A model generated the notes under the pieces. That model did not search any database. It was not told where the DNA came from and saw only the letters and a program-made list of their open reading frames with translations. A program made the position numbers and the translations under genes. Below, piece by piece: positions 48,895-59,477 of a stretch of DNA of 64,000 nucleotides (position 1 is its first letter; each line of letters opens with the position of its first letter). The stretch comes from Timema cristinae (Eukaryota; Arthropoda; Insecta; Phasmatodea; Timematidae): positions 17,192,999 through 17,256,998 of the forward strand of contig JBCFYV010011135.1 of assembly GCA_039000515.1 (NCBI GenBank), given 5' to 3'.

Positions 48895-49385
48895 TCATTG
48901 AGGGCTGTCTGTCAATTCATGTGTAGCTAACATTGTATCCCTCTCTCTAACACCAACATCTGTTACTGGGATGTGGCTTATTGCAAATCATGTGTAGTAC
49001 ATGTCACCTCTATTACATCAAGTTACTGAGGCTTCTGGTTATTAGTAATTCATGTGTAGCTAACATTGTATCACTCTCTCTAACACCAACTATCTGCTTA
49101 CTGAGGACTGCTGGTTATAGCAATCATGTGTAGCTAACATTGTATCACCTCCTCTAACACCAACATTGTTACTGAGATGCTGGCTTATTAGCATTATGTG
49201 TACTAACATTGTATCTCTATCTAACACACATCTGCTACTGAGAGGCTTAGCATTCATGTGTACTACATTGTTACTTATCACATCACATGCTTACTGAGGA
49301 CTGTCTGGTTTATTAGTAATCATGTGTAGCTAACATTGTATCAACACTCTCTAACACCAACAATCCTTACTGAAGAATGTCTGAT
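48895..49385. repeat. ~75-bp tandem repeat with erratic indels
   Basis: Unit core tcatgtgtagctaacattgt, atcactctctctaacaccaa, then catctgttactgaggactg and ctggttattagcaat. About 7 units, with single-base drops in almost every unit (tgtgtactaac, tgtgtactac). The error pattern looks like unpolished long reads. Confidence 0.8.
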
Positions 49386-50330
49386 TTATTAGCAACTAAA
49401 ATCAACACTTGCTTAGTTAGAAAGTAGACTCGATACTTCCTAGTTTATAAACTAAACATTTTAATATGACAAAGTGTATACTATGCTTCGTAACCTCGGA
49501 TACAAACACTTGAACTAAGACATTATAACTTTTACTCTTTAAAACAAATTTATAGTATGTTAGTATTTAAAAAAAAATACATTACTAATCTAGACACCTA
49601 CTACATCATGCTTGTTCCATTATATCTTGGCCATCAAATTTACCCTTTCGTTAAACCAGTGGCGTGCCCAGACATTTCCATCAGGTATGCCACTGGGATT
49701 TTACCAAGGTCTCTCCCATATCATTATCTGTTTTTTTTTTTAAATCGGATATGTCTTAAAAGCTATTTGTAGCTGCCCAACCCCAGATAAAAAAATGGAC
49801 GCCTCCATAATTTATTTGGAGTTATCCTTATATGGATTTATTTTAATTAGATGCTTCTAGAATCTATAGGTTAGCTTCATAAATATTTTCAATTGTATTT
49901 AGAGTTCATGCGTTCTTATCCCACCAAATAGTTACTTTTTAATGGTGTGTGTGTGTGTGTGTGGCACTTTCATAATTGAAAACAATATTTGGAGCAACAT
50001 TAGGGTGTGCCATGGGCTACTGGCTCCCTTGTAGACCGCTAGTGTAAAACATAATTTATATCTGACATGTACCTTCTTCAACATGTAGGCCTACATGTAC
50101 AGTTTCAATACTAGCTTGCATAGTTATAGATTAAAAAAAGCTAGTGATTTTTTTACTTTATTCTCTTTGCTTGTCTATATTTGTACTACTTTAAAAAAAG
50201 GAATGAATACCAACACTCTAGCTGCAAAATTAATTTGAATAAAAAACTAATAATAATGAAAAATTAAAATTTTGAAAAGCAAAAACAAGGTTTCTTGACA
50301 AAAACCTCTTTTCTTTATTATTAAAATTTC
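49386..50330. other. Spacer, no supported gene
   Basis: Holds a short (GT)n at 49945 and a small hairpin (ccagtggcgtgcc with ggtatgccactgg) at 49659-49697. The 71-codon frame at 49557 lacks recognised features. Confidence 0.45.
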
Positions 50331-50336
50331 ATCCCA

Positions 50337-50578
50337 CTTTCGTGGTAGAATGGTCTAAGATGTTCACGCTCCCCATGGACCTGACTGCCGATAATGGAGA
50401 TATTTAGGTTCGAAGCCTGGTTGAGTGTACTCAAGATGGTTTTTCCTAAATGGTTTCTCATTTTTATTCAACACAAATGCGGGTATATTTCCTCTAAATT
50501 ATGTTTACTCCACCTTACTACACTAATGTAATTAGTTCATGTGAGTATAGCCCAAACGGTTAGGTAGGTAGGTAGGTT
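50337..50578 (+). mobile_element. Old SINE-2-like copy
   Basis: ctttcgtggtagaatggtct (box A), ttaggttcgaagcctgg (box B), gatggtttttcctaaatggt, acaaatgcgggtatatttcc, degraded tail agtatagcccaaacggttag and (TAGG) repeats. Confidence 0.7.
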
Positions 50579-50817
50579 AGAAAATAATCAACAACTATCG
50601 TTAGTCCTTACTAACATGGAGAATATTGTCTTACCTTTCTTTGCGATGCCAATATCTTGTTTTTTTGTAATTTTGTCGGTTCATTTTGGGGATGTCCAGT
50701 ACTTCCATAATTTCTTTAAATTGTGAGTAGTCTGTTCCATTTGGAACACTACCCTAATAAACAGCGTCATTGAATTATGTATGTGTGCGAATTGTTTTGA
50801 GGTAATGCATTGCTTAC

Positions 50818-51115
50818 CATCACAATTGTCACCAAAATAAACCAGAGTAAATTCAAGCTCATTTCTAATTTTTTTTTCTAGTTCATAGTGACCTAACGTA
50901 CATGATTTGAAGTGTTCACCTAATTTAGTGATCTGTTTAGAAAAAGGCATTACATCAATAATTCGGTGACCCGTATTGAGAGAATCCCACATTCGGTAGT
51001 AAATCCTCCAATTCGTCATCTTCATCAAAAATGTATGTGTCTGCCTGCATATCTTTGAAACTGGAGGGAGGTTCCTTCAGTTTGTGTAAAGTCTTCACTT
51101 TCTTGGGCATAAGTC
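50818..51115 (-). CDS. Candidate frameshifted exon, unknown gene
   Basis: The minus strand has an acceptor-like tttttag before 51115 and a donor GATG|gtaagc after 50818. From 51113 one frame encodes KTLHKLKEPPSSFKDM and an acidic IFDEDDELEDLLPN, closing at 50955. An overlapping second frame continues with DVMPFSKQITKLGEHF and LEKKIRNELEFTL up to the donor. Together this reads like one charged, helical protein with a 1-base indel near 50970, which may be an assembly error. No family assigned. Confidence 0.35.
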
Positions 51116-51162
51116 CTAAAAACCATTAAATATATTTAATTTACATAGTTATTTATTTCTTA

Positions 51163-51370
51163 CAGAACGTCTTACCATCCGTCTAAGCTATTCGCAATAA
51201 GTTATTATAGTAGGGTAAGAGTGAGTAAAGTAGAATAGAGAGGAAATGTACCGCGTTTGTGTGGAGGAATAGTGATAAACTATTACTAAAAGAAGCTTTA
51301 GTAGAGTACACCAAGCCATAATTCAAACCTTGACCTCCCGTTCACTAACAGACCAGAAAAGCGTGTAATC
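51163..51370 (-). mobile_element. Old SINE-2-like copy
   Basis: cagaacgtcttaccatccgt at the left, gaggaaatgtaccgcgtttg, then a reversed box B (cataattcaaaccttgacc). It would lie in an intron if the flanking exon candidates are real. Confidence 0.6.
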
Positions 51371-51740
51371 AACTCGGCATGCATACTGATTAGGGTTTAT
51401 AATTACTGACCCATAACTTATAAATTATATAATAATATGATCAACACCTTATATTTTGTGTATATCTAAGGACTATTTTAAGCTTTAGGTAGCCAACTTA
51501 CTCGATTAAAAAAAACTATCCATCATTTCCGTTTGGAACCAATTTAAAGCGGCCACACTTCATTTACAAGACTGTAATTTTATTTTTTTACAATTTATAT
51601 ATCAACATAAATATATTTGGCACATTCTTTGCATACTTGCAGAATATTTTTTAGAAAATAAACAAATAAAATACGCCTAAATATACTTTGACAAACACAA
51701 AATACAAATATTAGTTGTAATATTTTCAAACTACAATTAC

Positions 51741-51872
51741 CTTTTTAAGTGATTCAAATTTGTTTCCGGTGAATTATGATTCTTCTTTCTGAATTCTCCA
51801 TCTCTTCTTTAAATCTCTGTATCGTTTTCTTCTTTTGCATACTTTACTTGGAAATGAACGAGGCTTAGACAT
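51741..51872 (-). CDS. Candidate first exon, unknown gene
   Basis: An ATG at 51872 starts MSKPRSFPSKVCKRRKRYR, a very basic N-terminus resembling a nuclear localisation stretch, followed by KKRWRIQKEES. A TAA then occurs 12 codons before a donor (AAAAAG|gtaatt). The segment is 132 nt, but none of its frames joins cleanly to the exon at 50818-51115. Speculative. Confidence 0.18.
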
Positions 51873-51879
51873 TTTGTAG

Positions 51880-53055
51880 ACAGTAAAATTCACATAAAAA
51901 TTGATTAATATCAAAGCCATAGTCGGGAAATTTTATGAACAATATATATGGCTCTAATTATGGTTTAAACAATACCAAAATTAAGGTGCAAGTATAAATT
52001 AGGGGGCTGTGTTACCATAAAAAGCACTTAAGAGAGCATCCAGAGGTGTTTAATATTTAGAATTTTTTCTAGCCGTCAGTAATTATGCTGTTATGTTGCT
52101 ATAAAAATACTTCAGATAACTTCTAGAGGTGTTAAATACTTAGAATTTATCCTAGCCTCCATCAATTGGGGGATGGGCCTACCAACCCCCACTTTGAAAT
52201 TATTGGCTAAGGCCTTGATTAATATAATTATATTTATGCCAGTTAAATGGTAGCCTACGCTCAAACTAAAATATAAAACTAAACAATGTCAAAGAATACT
52301 GGTAACAATAGACTGTACAGCTTTCACACATTAAATAGCTAACAGGCAAGAACAATCTAAAATATCAGAATATTACTCCTCGTATGTTTTTGTACCTCAA
52401 TAATTTTCTCAGCTGGTTTTGAAAAGTTTGCTAATGATCTTCATCCCCCTCATCTCTCCCCGCCCGCCCTCCGCTATCAATCAAACACAAGTGGTCATTC
52501 ACTACCTGTGTTTGGTTCTCAACGGTACGGCCCCATTTAGCTGTATTTATTTCTGTGAATATCACGTAACTTCGGGCAATTTCCTATTCAGTTTTGAAAA
52601 TATGATAGTAACGATTGCATGAAAAACATCAAATGAACTAGTATTTATTGCTAAATAATCAGAGTTTAATTTAATTTCAAAATACATAGTAGTTTTATAT
52701 TAGGAAATTTGTTTGTAAAACAATGAGACAGTCTGCCATCGATTCAATTTAATTATTTTTTAAATACAAATTAATATGTTGGAAAATATGGTACAGTCCA
52801 TGCCTAAAATATGTTTACCATATAGTGCTATACTATCCGTACATCCATAACAAAAATTAAGGCTTTTGCTTGTATTTCTTAATACTTGGAGACGAATTAG
52901 TATTATTAAGTTAAATTAAGCATTATAACTATTTAAACAAAAAATACATAACAATTTTGCTCTATTATTACTTATTTTAATGTTTTTGTTCTATTAAAAA
53001 GGTTCACAACCATAAAAATAAGAAAATAAAATAAAATATCACTATTGCACAGCAT
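51880..53055. other. Spacer, no supported gene
   Basis: Two related blocks (gcacttaagagagcatccag with aggtgtttaatatttagaat at 52023, and tacttcagataacttctaga with ggtgttaaatacttagaat at 52108) form a diverged direct repeat about 85 bp apart. Nothing else recognised. Confidence 0.45.
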
Positions 53056-53059
53056 TAAA

Positions 53060-53580
53060 GAACAGTGAGCGCTGGTCCACATGTATGAACGATCTTATTT
53101 TTATATTAATAGATTAGAGTGAGGAGGATATAATTTAGAGAAAATATGCCCGCTTTTCCATGAAGAAAGAGTTGAAAACTGTTGACTAAAAACTCCTTAG
53201 TGGCCTTTATTAAGACTTGAAATTTGACAACAGTTTTAAAATAGTATGTAAAAATTGGTAACCGGCAATAAGCGACAGTAAAAAGGATTTTTATTGTTTT
53301 TCAAAGAGGTAATTTTAATATCTAGCCTGCATATTTAGTGCTACATATTTTTAATTTTTAGCACTGCGTTATACCTACTAGAGAGTTACTACCCGTTCGA
53401 GCTATATGCCTATATACTCAATACGCTAATGTGTTTAGGGATGAGTAAGGTTGAATTTAGAGGAACTGAACCCGATTTTTCGTGGGCTGAGTGTGGAAAA
53501 CCATTTATGAAAATCCACCCTCAGTCAACCGACTGGGATCAAACCCCGATGAATGGTCTTGACGTTTAAGGTGTCGGGTG
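53060..53580 (-). mobile_element. Two old SINE-2-like copies
   Basis: 53360-53580 keeps the tail (agttactacccgttcgagct), gaggaactgaacccgatttt and reversed box B (gggatcaaaccccgat), with an extra tacctactagagagt in the hairpin zone. 53060-53215 is a poorer copy (gatatgcccgcttttccatg-like). Confidence 0.55.
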
Positions 53581-53599
53581 GAGAATGATGTATAATTAT

Positions 53600-54110
53600 T
53601 TACTACCGTTTCAAACCCTTTCAAACTATTTCAGAATATTTTGAGGGATGGGTGGTAAGCAGGAAGGATATATCGTTTAAGGTACAAGATCTAAACCATC
53701 AGATATAAAGGAGGGGTGGTAAGATGATGGATATATGGTTTAAGGTACAATATTTAATCTGTAAAGTTTTAAAGGCCAGCTGGTAAACGGGGTGGGTGGT
53801 AAGAGGATGGATGGGATCAACACGGTCATGATCGAGCCAGACGATCTCTTGCTCAGGATGGATACAGGAAGTCGTATGGCTTAAAGGAGGTAAGAATACA
53901 GGTTGGGGACTGGAAGTTGTGAAGATCAAAGCTGGGGTAGGAGACAAGGAGGAAAGGAGAGGGGGATTGGCGAGCATGGTAAGAGAAGGGGATGAAGGCT
54001 GTGTGGAGAGTACGGGATGGAGACTGGAATCTAGACTCAAGGGAGGAGGGGATCTGCAAGGGGAAGAACGACAAATACAGGGACATAAGGTACTCTCGTG
54101 TAATTAAAAG
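53600..54110. other. Purine-rich low-complexity block
   Basis: G/A-rich on the + strand with a ~65-bp duplicated motif (gggtggtaag, ggatatat, gtttaaggtacaa at 53650 and 53713). Frames on both strands are low-complexity and not convincing as proteins. Confidence 0.45.
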
Positions 54111-54120
54111 CCTGTTAAGG

Positions 54121-54160
54121 TTAGGTTAGGTTAGGTTAGGTTAGGTTAGGTTAGGTTAGA
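54121..54160 (+). repeat. Interstitial (TTAGG)n
   Basis: Seven perfect TTAGG pentamers plus one TTAGA, preceded by ttaagg. Arthropod telomere motif in an internal position, 260 bases before a retroelement fragment. Confidence 0.9.
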
Positions 54161-54420
54161 AGAAAGAGTGATCCACCCCATTCAACATGGTGGATTAATG
54201 TTAACTTTATGGGGGAAAGTGGTCCTGAGCTGTCATTCCAACCACTACTACCATGTTTATAGCTTTTTTTTTAGTTTTTAAATAACTTGTCTGTCACTTG
54301 AGCCACTCTTAACTGGATTCATCTCAATGTTTGTTGGGCGATTGGTTCAAGTGTCGGCCACTTGGCTGTCTATCACTTTGTCCTCTTATATGGGAGCTTG
54401 TCTATCACTTGGTCCAGCTT

Positions 54421-55313
54421 ATTAACTTCCCACAGGGAGCCATCAGACTCATAAGAAGCTACTTGGAGGACAGAGAATTCAACGTCTATATCGAGGGATC
54501 ACTGTCCGAAAAAATCCTTGTAAAATCTGGAGTGCCACAAGGGTCGGTATCCTATCTATTTAACCTATATGTGGCTGACATTCCGACACATCCGAAAATG
54601 ACAGTCCGACTATTTGCTGATGACACACTAATCTACACCAGAGGAAAAAACTTATACTACGCGACACTGGCAATACAACGCTACCTGATATTACTAGAGA
54701 CCTGGCTTGCGGAATGGAGAGTGAGAGTCAACACCACAAAATCAACGGCCATGGTAGTGACTAGGAGAAGGCAGCAACCCCCGGAAAACTTCACCCTCTT
54801 TCAAGAGGATATTCCGTATCAGACCGAATGCAAATATCTTGGCATAACAATTGATAGGAGACTAACCTGGACCAAACATATAGACCGAACCAAAAAATCT
54901 GCAACTGCCTTATTCATACAACTGTACCCACTACTTAAAGGTCACCAACTCGATCAGAAAACAAAACTAACTATTTATAAAAGTGTAATACAGCCTGTTA
55001 TTCTTTACGGCTGCGTAGGATGGGGCTACGCAGCAGGGACACACATCAAGAAGTTGCAGACCATACAAAACAAAGTACTTAGAACAATAACAGGAACAGA
55101 CATAAGAACGAGGGTTGATCACCTACACGAAATAACAAAGACCAAGACACTACAGGAAATATTCAAGGAACGACGAGAAAAGTTCTACAAGCAAAGTGCG
55201 GAACATGAAAATCCGTTAATACGAAAACTGGGCAACTACGACCCGCATGACCGAAGATCCTACAAGCGCCCAAGGCTGGAGTAGAGTGACAAGACGAGCC
55301 GACAGATAGAGAC

Positions 55314-55347
<34 letters not shown>
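54421..55347 (+). mobile_element. Jockey-type non-LTR fragment with poly(A)
   Basis: An open frame to 55284 encodes the second half of a reverse transcriptase and the region after it: IRLIRSYLEDREF, SGVPQGSVS, the catalytic FADDT (motif YxDD equivalent), VNTTKSTAMV, CKYLGITIDRRLTW and QPVILYGCVGWG. These match the Jockey clade as I know it. PQGSV is followed directly by SYLFNLY, missing a few residues usual there. The endonuclease, ORF1 and first RT motifs are absent (5' truncation). After a ~32-base 3' UTR comes a 31-base A tail. The upstream ATG at 54331 belongs to flanking DNA. Confidence 0.88.
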
Positions 55348-55351
<4 letters not shown>

Positions 55352-55812
55352 CCACAAACTCACATTCAATTCCATCTCTCATCAAGTGTATCTTGTACTA
55401 ATCAGTCATGTATTAATTTCAGATGTTCAGTCACAAACTCAAAATCAATCATCTCCATCTCTCATTAGATATTTAATGTCATCATTTCATTGATTCACCC
55501 TCATTCCATGAGGATAAGGGTTAGCGTATGCTGCCTGTAACTCACAAAGCAATACAGCCCTTTCACAGGTGACCTAGCTTGACGCTTCTGTCAAGGTGGA
55601 TATCTTGTGTCGGGCTACAAAACAACTCAAACCGTGTACTTTGTACGATTAAATCATAGGTACCAAGTCATATATTGTTAAGTTCATGCAACGAGGATAA
55701 GGGTCTGTGAAAACAGCCTGTAACTCGAAAAACAAATCAGCCAAAGCTTCCTATACTTGTCGATGAATCTATTGGCAGGTGGGGAGGTTGGGGCAACAGG
55801 GGAAACCCATTG
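55348..55812. other. Flank with weak internal repeats
   Basis: gaggataagggttagcgtat with gcctgtaactcacaaagcaa (55510) is echoed by gaggataagggtctgtgaaa with gcctgtaactcgaaaaac (55693). No gene recognised. Confidence 0.4.
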
Positions 55813-55820
55813 GTCCAGCT

Positions 55821-56940
55821 TAGTGATGGGCATAATCGAATGATTTTAAGAATCGAATAATCATTCGATTTTTGAAAAATAATCGAACGAATCGAAATAA
55901 TCATTCGAATGATTTTGAGAAGTAATAAAGAGTCGGTAATAATCGGATGTTTACTACTTCTAAAAGTAGTTACTAGTTGCTCGTTTTGCTTTGTGCTACT
56001 ATTCTCTTTACCCTGCTGTCGGATCTCCCAACACGCATTCCTTTGCGTTTGCAGCTTATCAACACTTTTCTTTTACTGCATTTAGTTCCTTGTGACAGTG
56101 TCAAAGATCAAAGTACAGCCACAACAAAATACTATACAGTGAATAAGTGAACGCATTTCTCAAATAAGTAGCTCGCAATTAATATAAATACTTTTGCGTA
56201 CGATTAATAATTAAATAAGGAACATACGTTTCCATTTGTGTTTAAAAGAGTCGAAATAATATACCCTTTAATATTTCCTAAACATAACAAAAATGTATAA
56301 TCTTACAATCGTAAAATTATTTCAATGAATTAAATTATAATACGATCTGAATATTATGGCCGGGCAATGTTTTATTAAATACATAAACAGTATATAATTA
56401 TCTACTTAATATATTTAAGTCAACGTTAAAAAAAAATTATCTCTCAAAGCATTCGTGCTATATGCGATTAGTTAGTTAGGAAGGTAAAATTTTAAGGAAA
56501 TGAAAAAGAACAATCCACGTAGTAATGTAGCAAAATAATCGAATAATTTTGTAATTTACATTCGAATTATTTTTGTCTGTTATTCGATTGCAAACTGTAC
56601 AACCACTTAAACTTTGTATTAAATTATTAGCCTTAGAATCATTCAAATGCGTAAGGTCGATTATTGTGTAGCAATGGGGACTATTTATTGAAAATGAACC
56701 TAATAGAAATGAAGACCTGTATAGAGATAGCCTGGAAACATTCATAATTATAAGGTCGATTTTCCTCAGCACTTCTGGCAAGGGTGGGGTAAGAGAATGG
56801 ATCGGCCAGCTCGCGTCAAGTCAGCTATGTTTTCATTCGAATGATTTTTTAATTAGAATGATTTTGAAAGAATCGAATGAATCGATTATTCAGAATATTC
56901 AAATGAATCGATTCTATTCATCCGATTCTGCCCATCACTA
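55821..56940. mobile_element. hAT-type element with perfect 8-bp TSD
   Basis: Termini tagtgatgggcataatcgaa and its inverted partner (reading inward tagtgatgggcagaatcgga) agree at 21 of 23 bases. Perfect 8-bp TSD gtccagct at 55813-55820 and 56941-56948. Subterminal zones repeat cgaatgatt/aatcattcg words, typical binding-site clusters. There is no transposase: the 101-codon minus frame at 56476-56781 is unrelated by sight. Length 1120 bp. Confidence 0.9.
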
Positions 56941-56948
56941 GTCCAGCT

Positions 56949-57461
56949 CGTGTTGATCACTTGGTCCACGTTGTTTGTGCGTGTCTAGCAGTTGAATTTT
57001 TTTTACGGATTTGTTCTCTCGTGTCGATCGCTTGGTTGTCTATCACTTTGTACTCCTATACTTGAGCTTGTCTAGCAGTTGGTCCACGTCATGTCGGCCA
57101 GTTGACCCACCCAGCCTTCCAAATATTTTTATAGCTTGTCTAGCAGTTTGTATGGTGCCGATTTATATATCTATTTTAGAAATTTACTAAGAAGGTGAGA
57201 TTATTTAAATAAACTTATTTGTTTTATACAGAGTGTACATTAAAAAAATATTTTTTAGTATTGCTTTTCACTCAGACTAAACGCAGTGTAAGAGTTCATC
57301 TTACGATTATTTATACCTCTTTCTTGTAAGTTTATAAAACAATTTTCTTTATTTTAGTCCCTTCTTGTTATTTATTTGACTAAACACAGACAGTTTCTTA
57401 AATGGGTGGCTGGCTTAGCCTAATAGCAGTCATATAATATTTAGTGTATGGTTATTTGCAG
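56949..57461. other. SDR upstream region
   Basis: Contains repeated phrases (ggttgtctatcactttgtac, gcttgtctagcagttggtcc) also present at 54355-54420, so the same low-copy tandem DNA flanks both mobile elements. It ends in a splice acceptor (gttatttgcag at 57451-57461), meaning a 5' UTR exon lies upstream and was not identified. Confidence 0.45.
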
Positions 57462-57471
57462 GACCTCCACC

Positions 57472-57685
57472 ATGCGTTACAGCCTCTTGCTCTTATTGGT
57501 CACATCAGTCATCACCTTCAACGTCTTGAAGCTTCTTTACGTATCCTGGTTCCCTGATCTTATGGTAAACCTCAGTCTAGGTCTGCTCACAATCGTCTTG
57601 GCTGATCTTCTGGTAAAACTGGCGGCCAATGTTCTTCCCAGGAAACTACTTCCTGACCTTGAGAACAAGGCGGTATTTATCACAG
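57472..57685 (+). CDS. SDR oxidoreductase, coding exon 1
   Basis: Follows an acceptor (ttatttgcag) and a start context (ccaccATG). It encodes 71 residues plus one base: MRYSLLLLLVTSVITF and a second hydrophobic stretch (LSLGLLTIVLADLLVKL), then LENKAVFIT leading into the glycine motif. Two hydrophobic segments ahead of a Rossmann fold are usual for membrane-anchored SDR9C-type enzymes (retinol, 17-beta-hydroxysteroid and 3-hydroxybutyrate dehydrogenase relatives), which oxidise or reduce alcohol/ketone groups with NAD(P). Ends at CACAG|gttagt in phase 1. The exact substrate cannot be told. Confidence 0.82.
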
Positions 57686-57730
57686 GTTAGTATAGTAACA
57701 AGTTTTACCTACATGGCTAGATATAATTAC

Positions 57731-57855
57731 AGTCTATATAGCTAACATTTTGGTCAAACTAGTAATCAAATTTTCTGCCGAGGAAATTGCACTTTGACTT
57801 TGAGAACAAGGTGTTATTTATTATAAGTTGGTGTGATACCTACACTTACCTAAAG
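57731..57855 (+). pseudogene. Decayed tandem copy of SDR exon 1
   Basis: ttggtcaaactagtaatcaa to gaacaaggtgttatttatta (57750-57824) aligns with the end of exon 1 (57609-57685), 140 bp upstream. Similarity extends on both sides, including a lost donor (aagttg where exon 1 has caggtt). A 1-base indel and in-frame TGAs disable it. This is a relic of a local duplication, possibly once an alternative exon. Confidence 0.65.
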
Positions 57856-58021
57856 GAATATACACTGTGCGTGAATATAATTTATTCTTAGTATTCGTTT
57901 TGCCATACACAAACAATAGCTTACACTTATAATAAGTAGATATATTTATCATTAACATAACTGGGGATGGCTTAAAAATATATGATATTCTTTAGATTAA
58001 AAAATGACACCTGTTAATGTG

Positions 58022-58083
58022 AAATTGAACCCGGGATCTTTGTTTAGTATGACAATGTTCTTACCACTGAGCTATCCAGGAAT
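58022..58083 (-). mobile_element. SINE-5 head
   Basis: Minus strand: cctggatagctcagtggtaa (box A), atactaaacaaagatcccgg and gttcaatttcac (box B). It is tRNA-like, but the anticodon arm is too irregular for a working tRNA. Confidence 0.5.
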
Positions 58084-58320
58084 TATTCCGTGTTGTATTT
58101 AATAGCTTGGATATTTATCAATCTTTATATGCGCATTCGTCTAGCTTTCGTTGTGCTATTGTCAGCATATAGCCCTCCCGAGTCTAATATGGCCACGTTA
58201 TTTGATAACTTGTGATTTTTATTGACATCTTATATGTTACTGACGATTCACACACATCCCTCACAGACTATGCCTTAAAAAGGTGAAAGAATATTGAGCC
58301 TGGATAGGGGATGACACATG

Positions 58321-58400
58321 GGTAGCTTAGGGATAAGAGCATTATAGTACGAAACCAAATGTCACTTGTCCGATTCCCGAGTTCAGTTTTATGAATATTA
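58321..58400 (+). mobile_element. SINE-5 head, diverged
   Basis: gggtagcttagggataagag (box A), cattatagtacgaaaccaaa, tgtccgattcccgag (box B). Similar order to the copies at 4548 and 58022. Confidence 0.4.
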
Positions 58401-58411
58401 TATTTATATAT

Positions 58412-58862
58412 TGACTAGCCCCGTTCCCCGTAAAAAAATATTGTAAATAATCCAGTAAAACAAAGTTTCAAATCATCCATCATGTCAATATAAAAAAAAA
58501 ACTGTTTTACTTATTTTTTTGAAAATATAGTCCTACCATCACTGTATAGCCCCCTCCCTCTTTTTATCATCCCTCCTATTTTCATTTAATTCCTCTTTCC
58601 TCAATCCTACCCCCCACCCCCTTCAACAACCCCACTTTCCCTTCAACAATTTTTTTTCCAACGACTATATAATAAACTATCGACATTTTTATGAGGAATA
58701 AAATAAATTTTCAAAATAAAATATAGCCTCTGCTACTCGCTTATAATGTAGCTTTATATTGGTGAAAATTTTTTAAAAATCGGTCCAGTAGTTTTTGAGT
58801 TTATCCATTACAAACAAAAAACAAAAAAATCAAATCTTTCCTCTTTATAATATTAGTATAGA
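58412..58862 (+). repeat. Rep-X copy in SDR intron
   Basis: Starts gactagccccgttccccgta and ends ctctttataatattagtata. Matches 18050-18272 over aactatcgacatttttatga, tttatattggtgaaa and tccagtagttttt. It carries C-rich tracts (58551-58640) in place of the ~77-bp satellite. Confidence 0.6.
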
Positions 58863-59469
58863 TATAACCGTACTCAACCACTATAATAGTTTCGATATTT
58901 AATTCATCACCATGGAAAATAGTTATTGCTATTTATACCACACATGCTTAGCCATTTCACCAGAAACAGATAGGACAATAATATTTATATTATCTTACTG
59001 GCTGGGACTGAAATAACGTCACCAAACCCCTAAATGCTTAGAGTAAAACATTGCTATATCATAAAAAATAAATTTACGGAACTCCGCATGGACTATTTCA
59101 CCCTATTGTTTAAAATGGAGTTATTTACTCAAAATTCGTAATATAATATAACACTAGCAAACCAAAGAACAAATTGCGCTATACATACGTAAAACATTTT
59201 TTGAATCACGGTTTTAAATTTTATAACTGTCTTTAAAAAAATTAACGTCTTCATTCGTATATTTGGACCAATATATAATATCGGTACTGGGTCCCTAAGG
59301 GTCGACACTTTGTATTAAAATTTTGAATTTTGGTTAACATTTTCGGCATTTTATTAGTGGATACCCATCTTATAGTTATCGCATTGATACTAAATTTCTC
59401 TTTTATAAAATTTGACCAATAAATAGGTAAGTATTGACTGTTGAATCTAAAATGACATAGATAGATCAT
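58863..59469. other. SDR intron sequence
   Basis: AT-rich intron with no exon or clear repeat. The minus 72-codon frame at 59251-59469 has no recognised feature. Confidence 0.5.
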
Positions 59470-59477
59470 TGCTGTAC

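Noticed and set aside
50681..50817. Continuation of the 115-codon frame beyond the gtaagc donor, loosely like the end of a formin FH2 domain
   Set aside because: The similarity is a few aromatic and acidic positions only; the donor site suggests the exon ends earlier.
54331..54420. Upstream part of the retroelement frame, starting at an ATG
   Set aside because: This stretch resembles the tandem flanking DNA seen again at 57040-57110; the RT sequence proper starts at about 54421.
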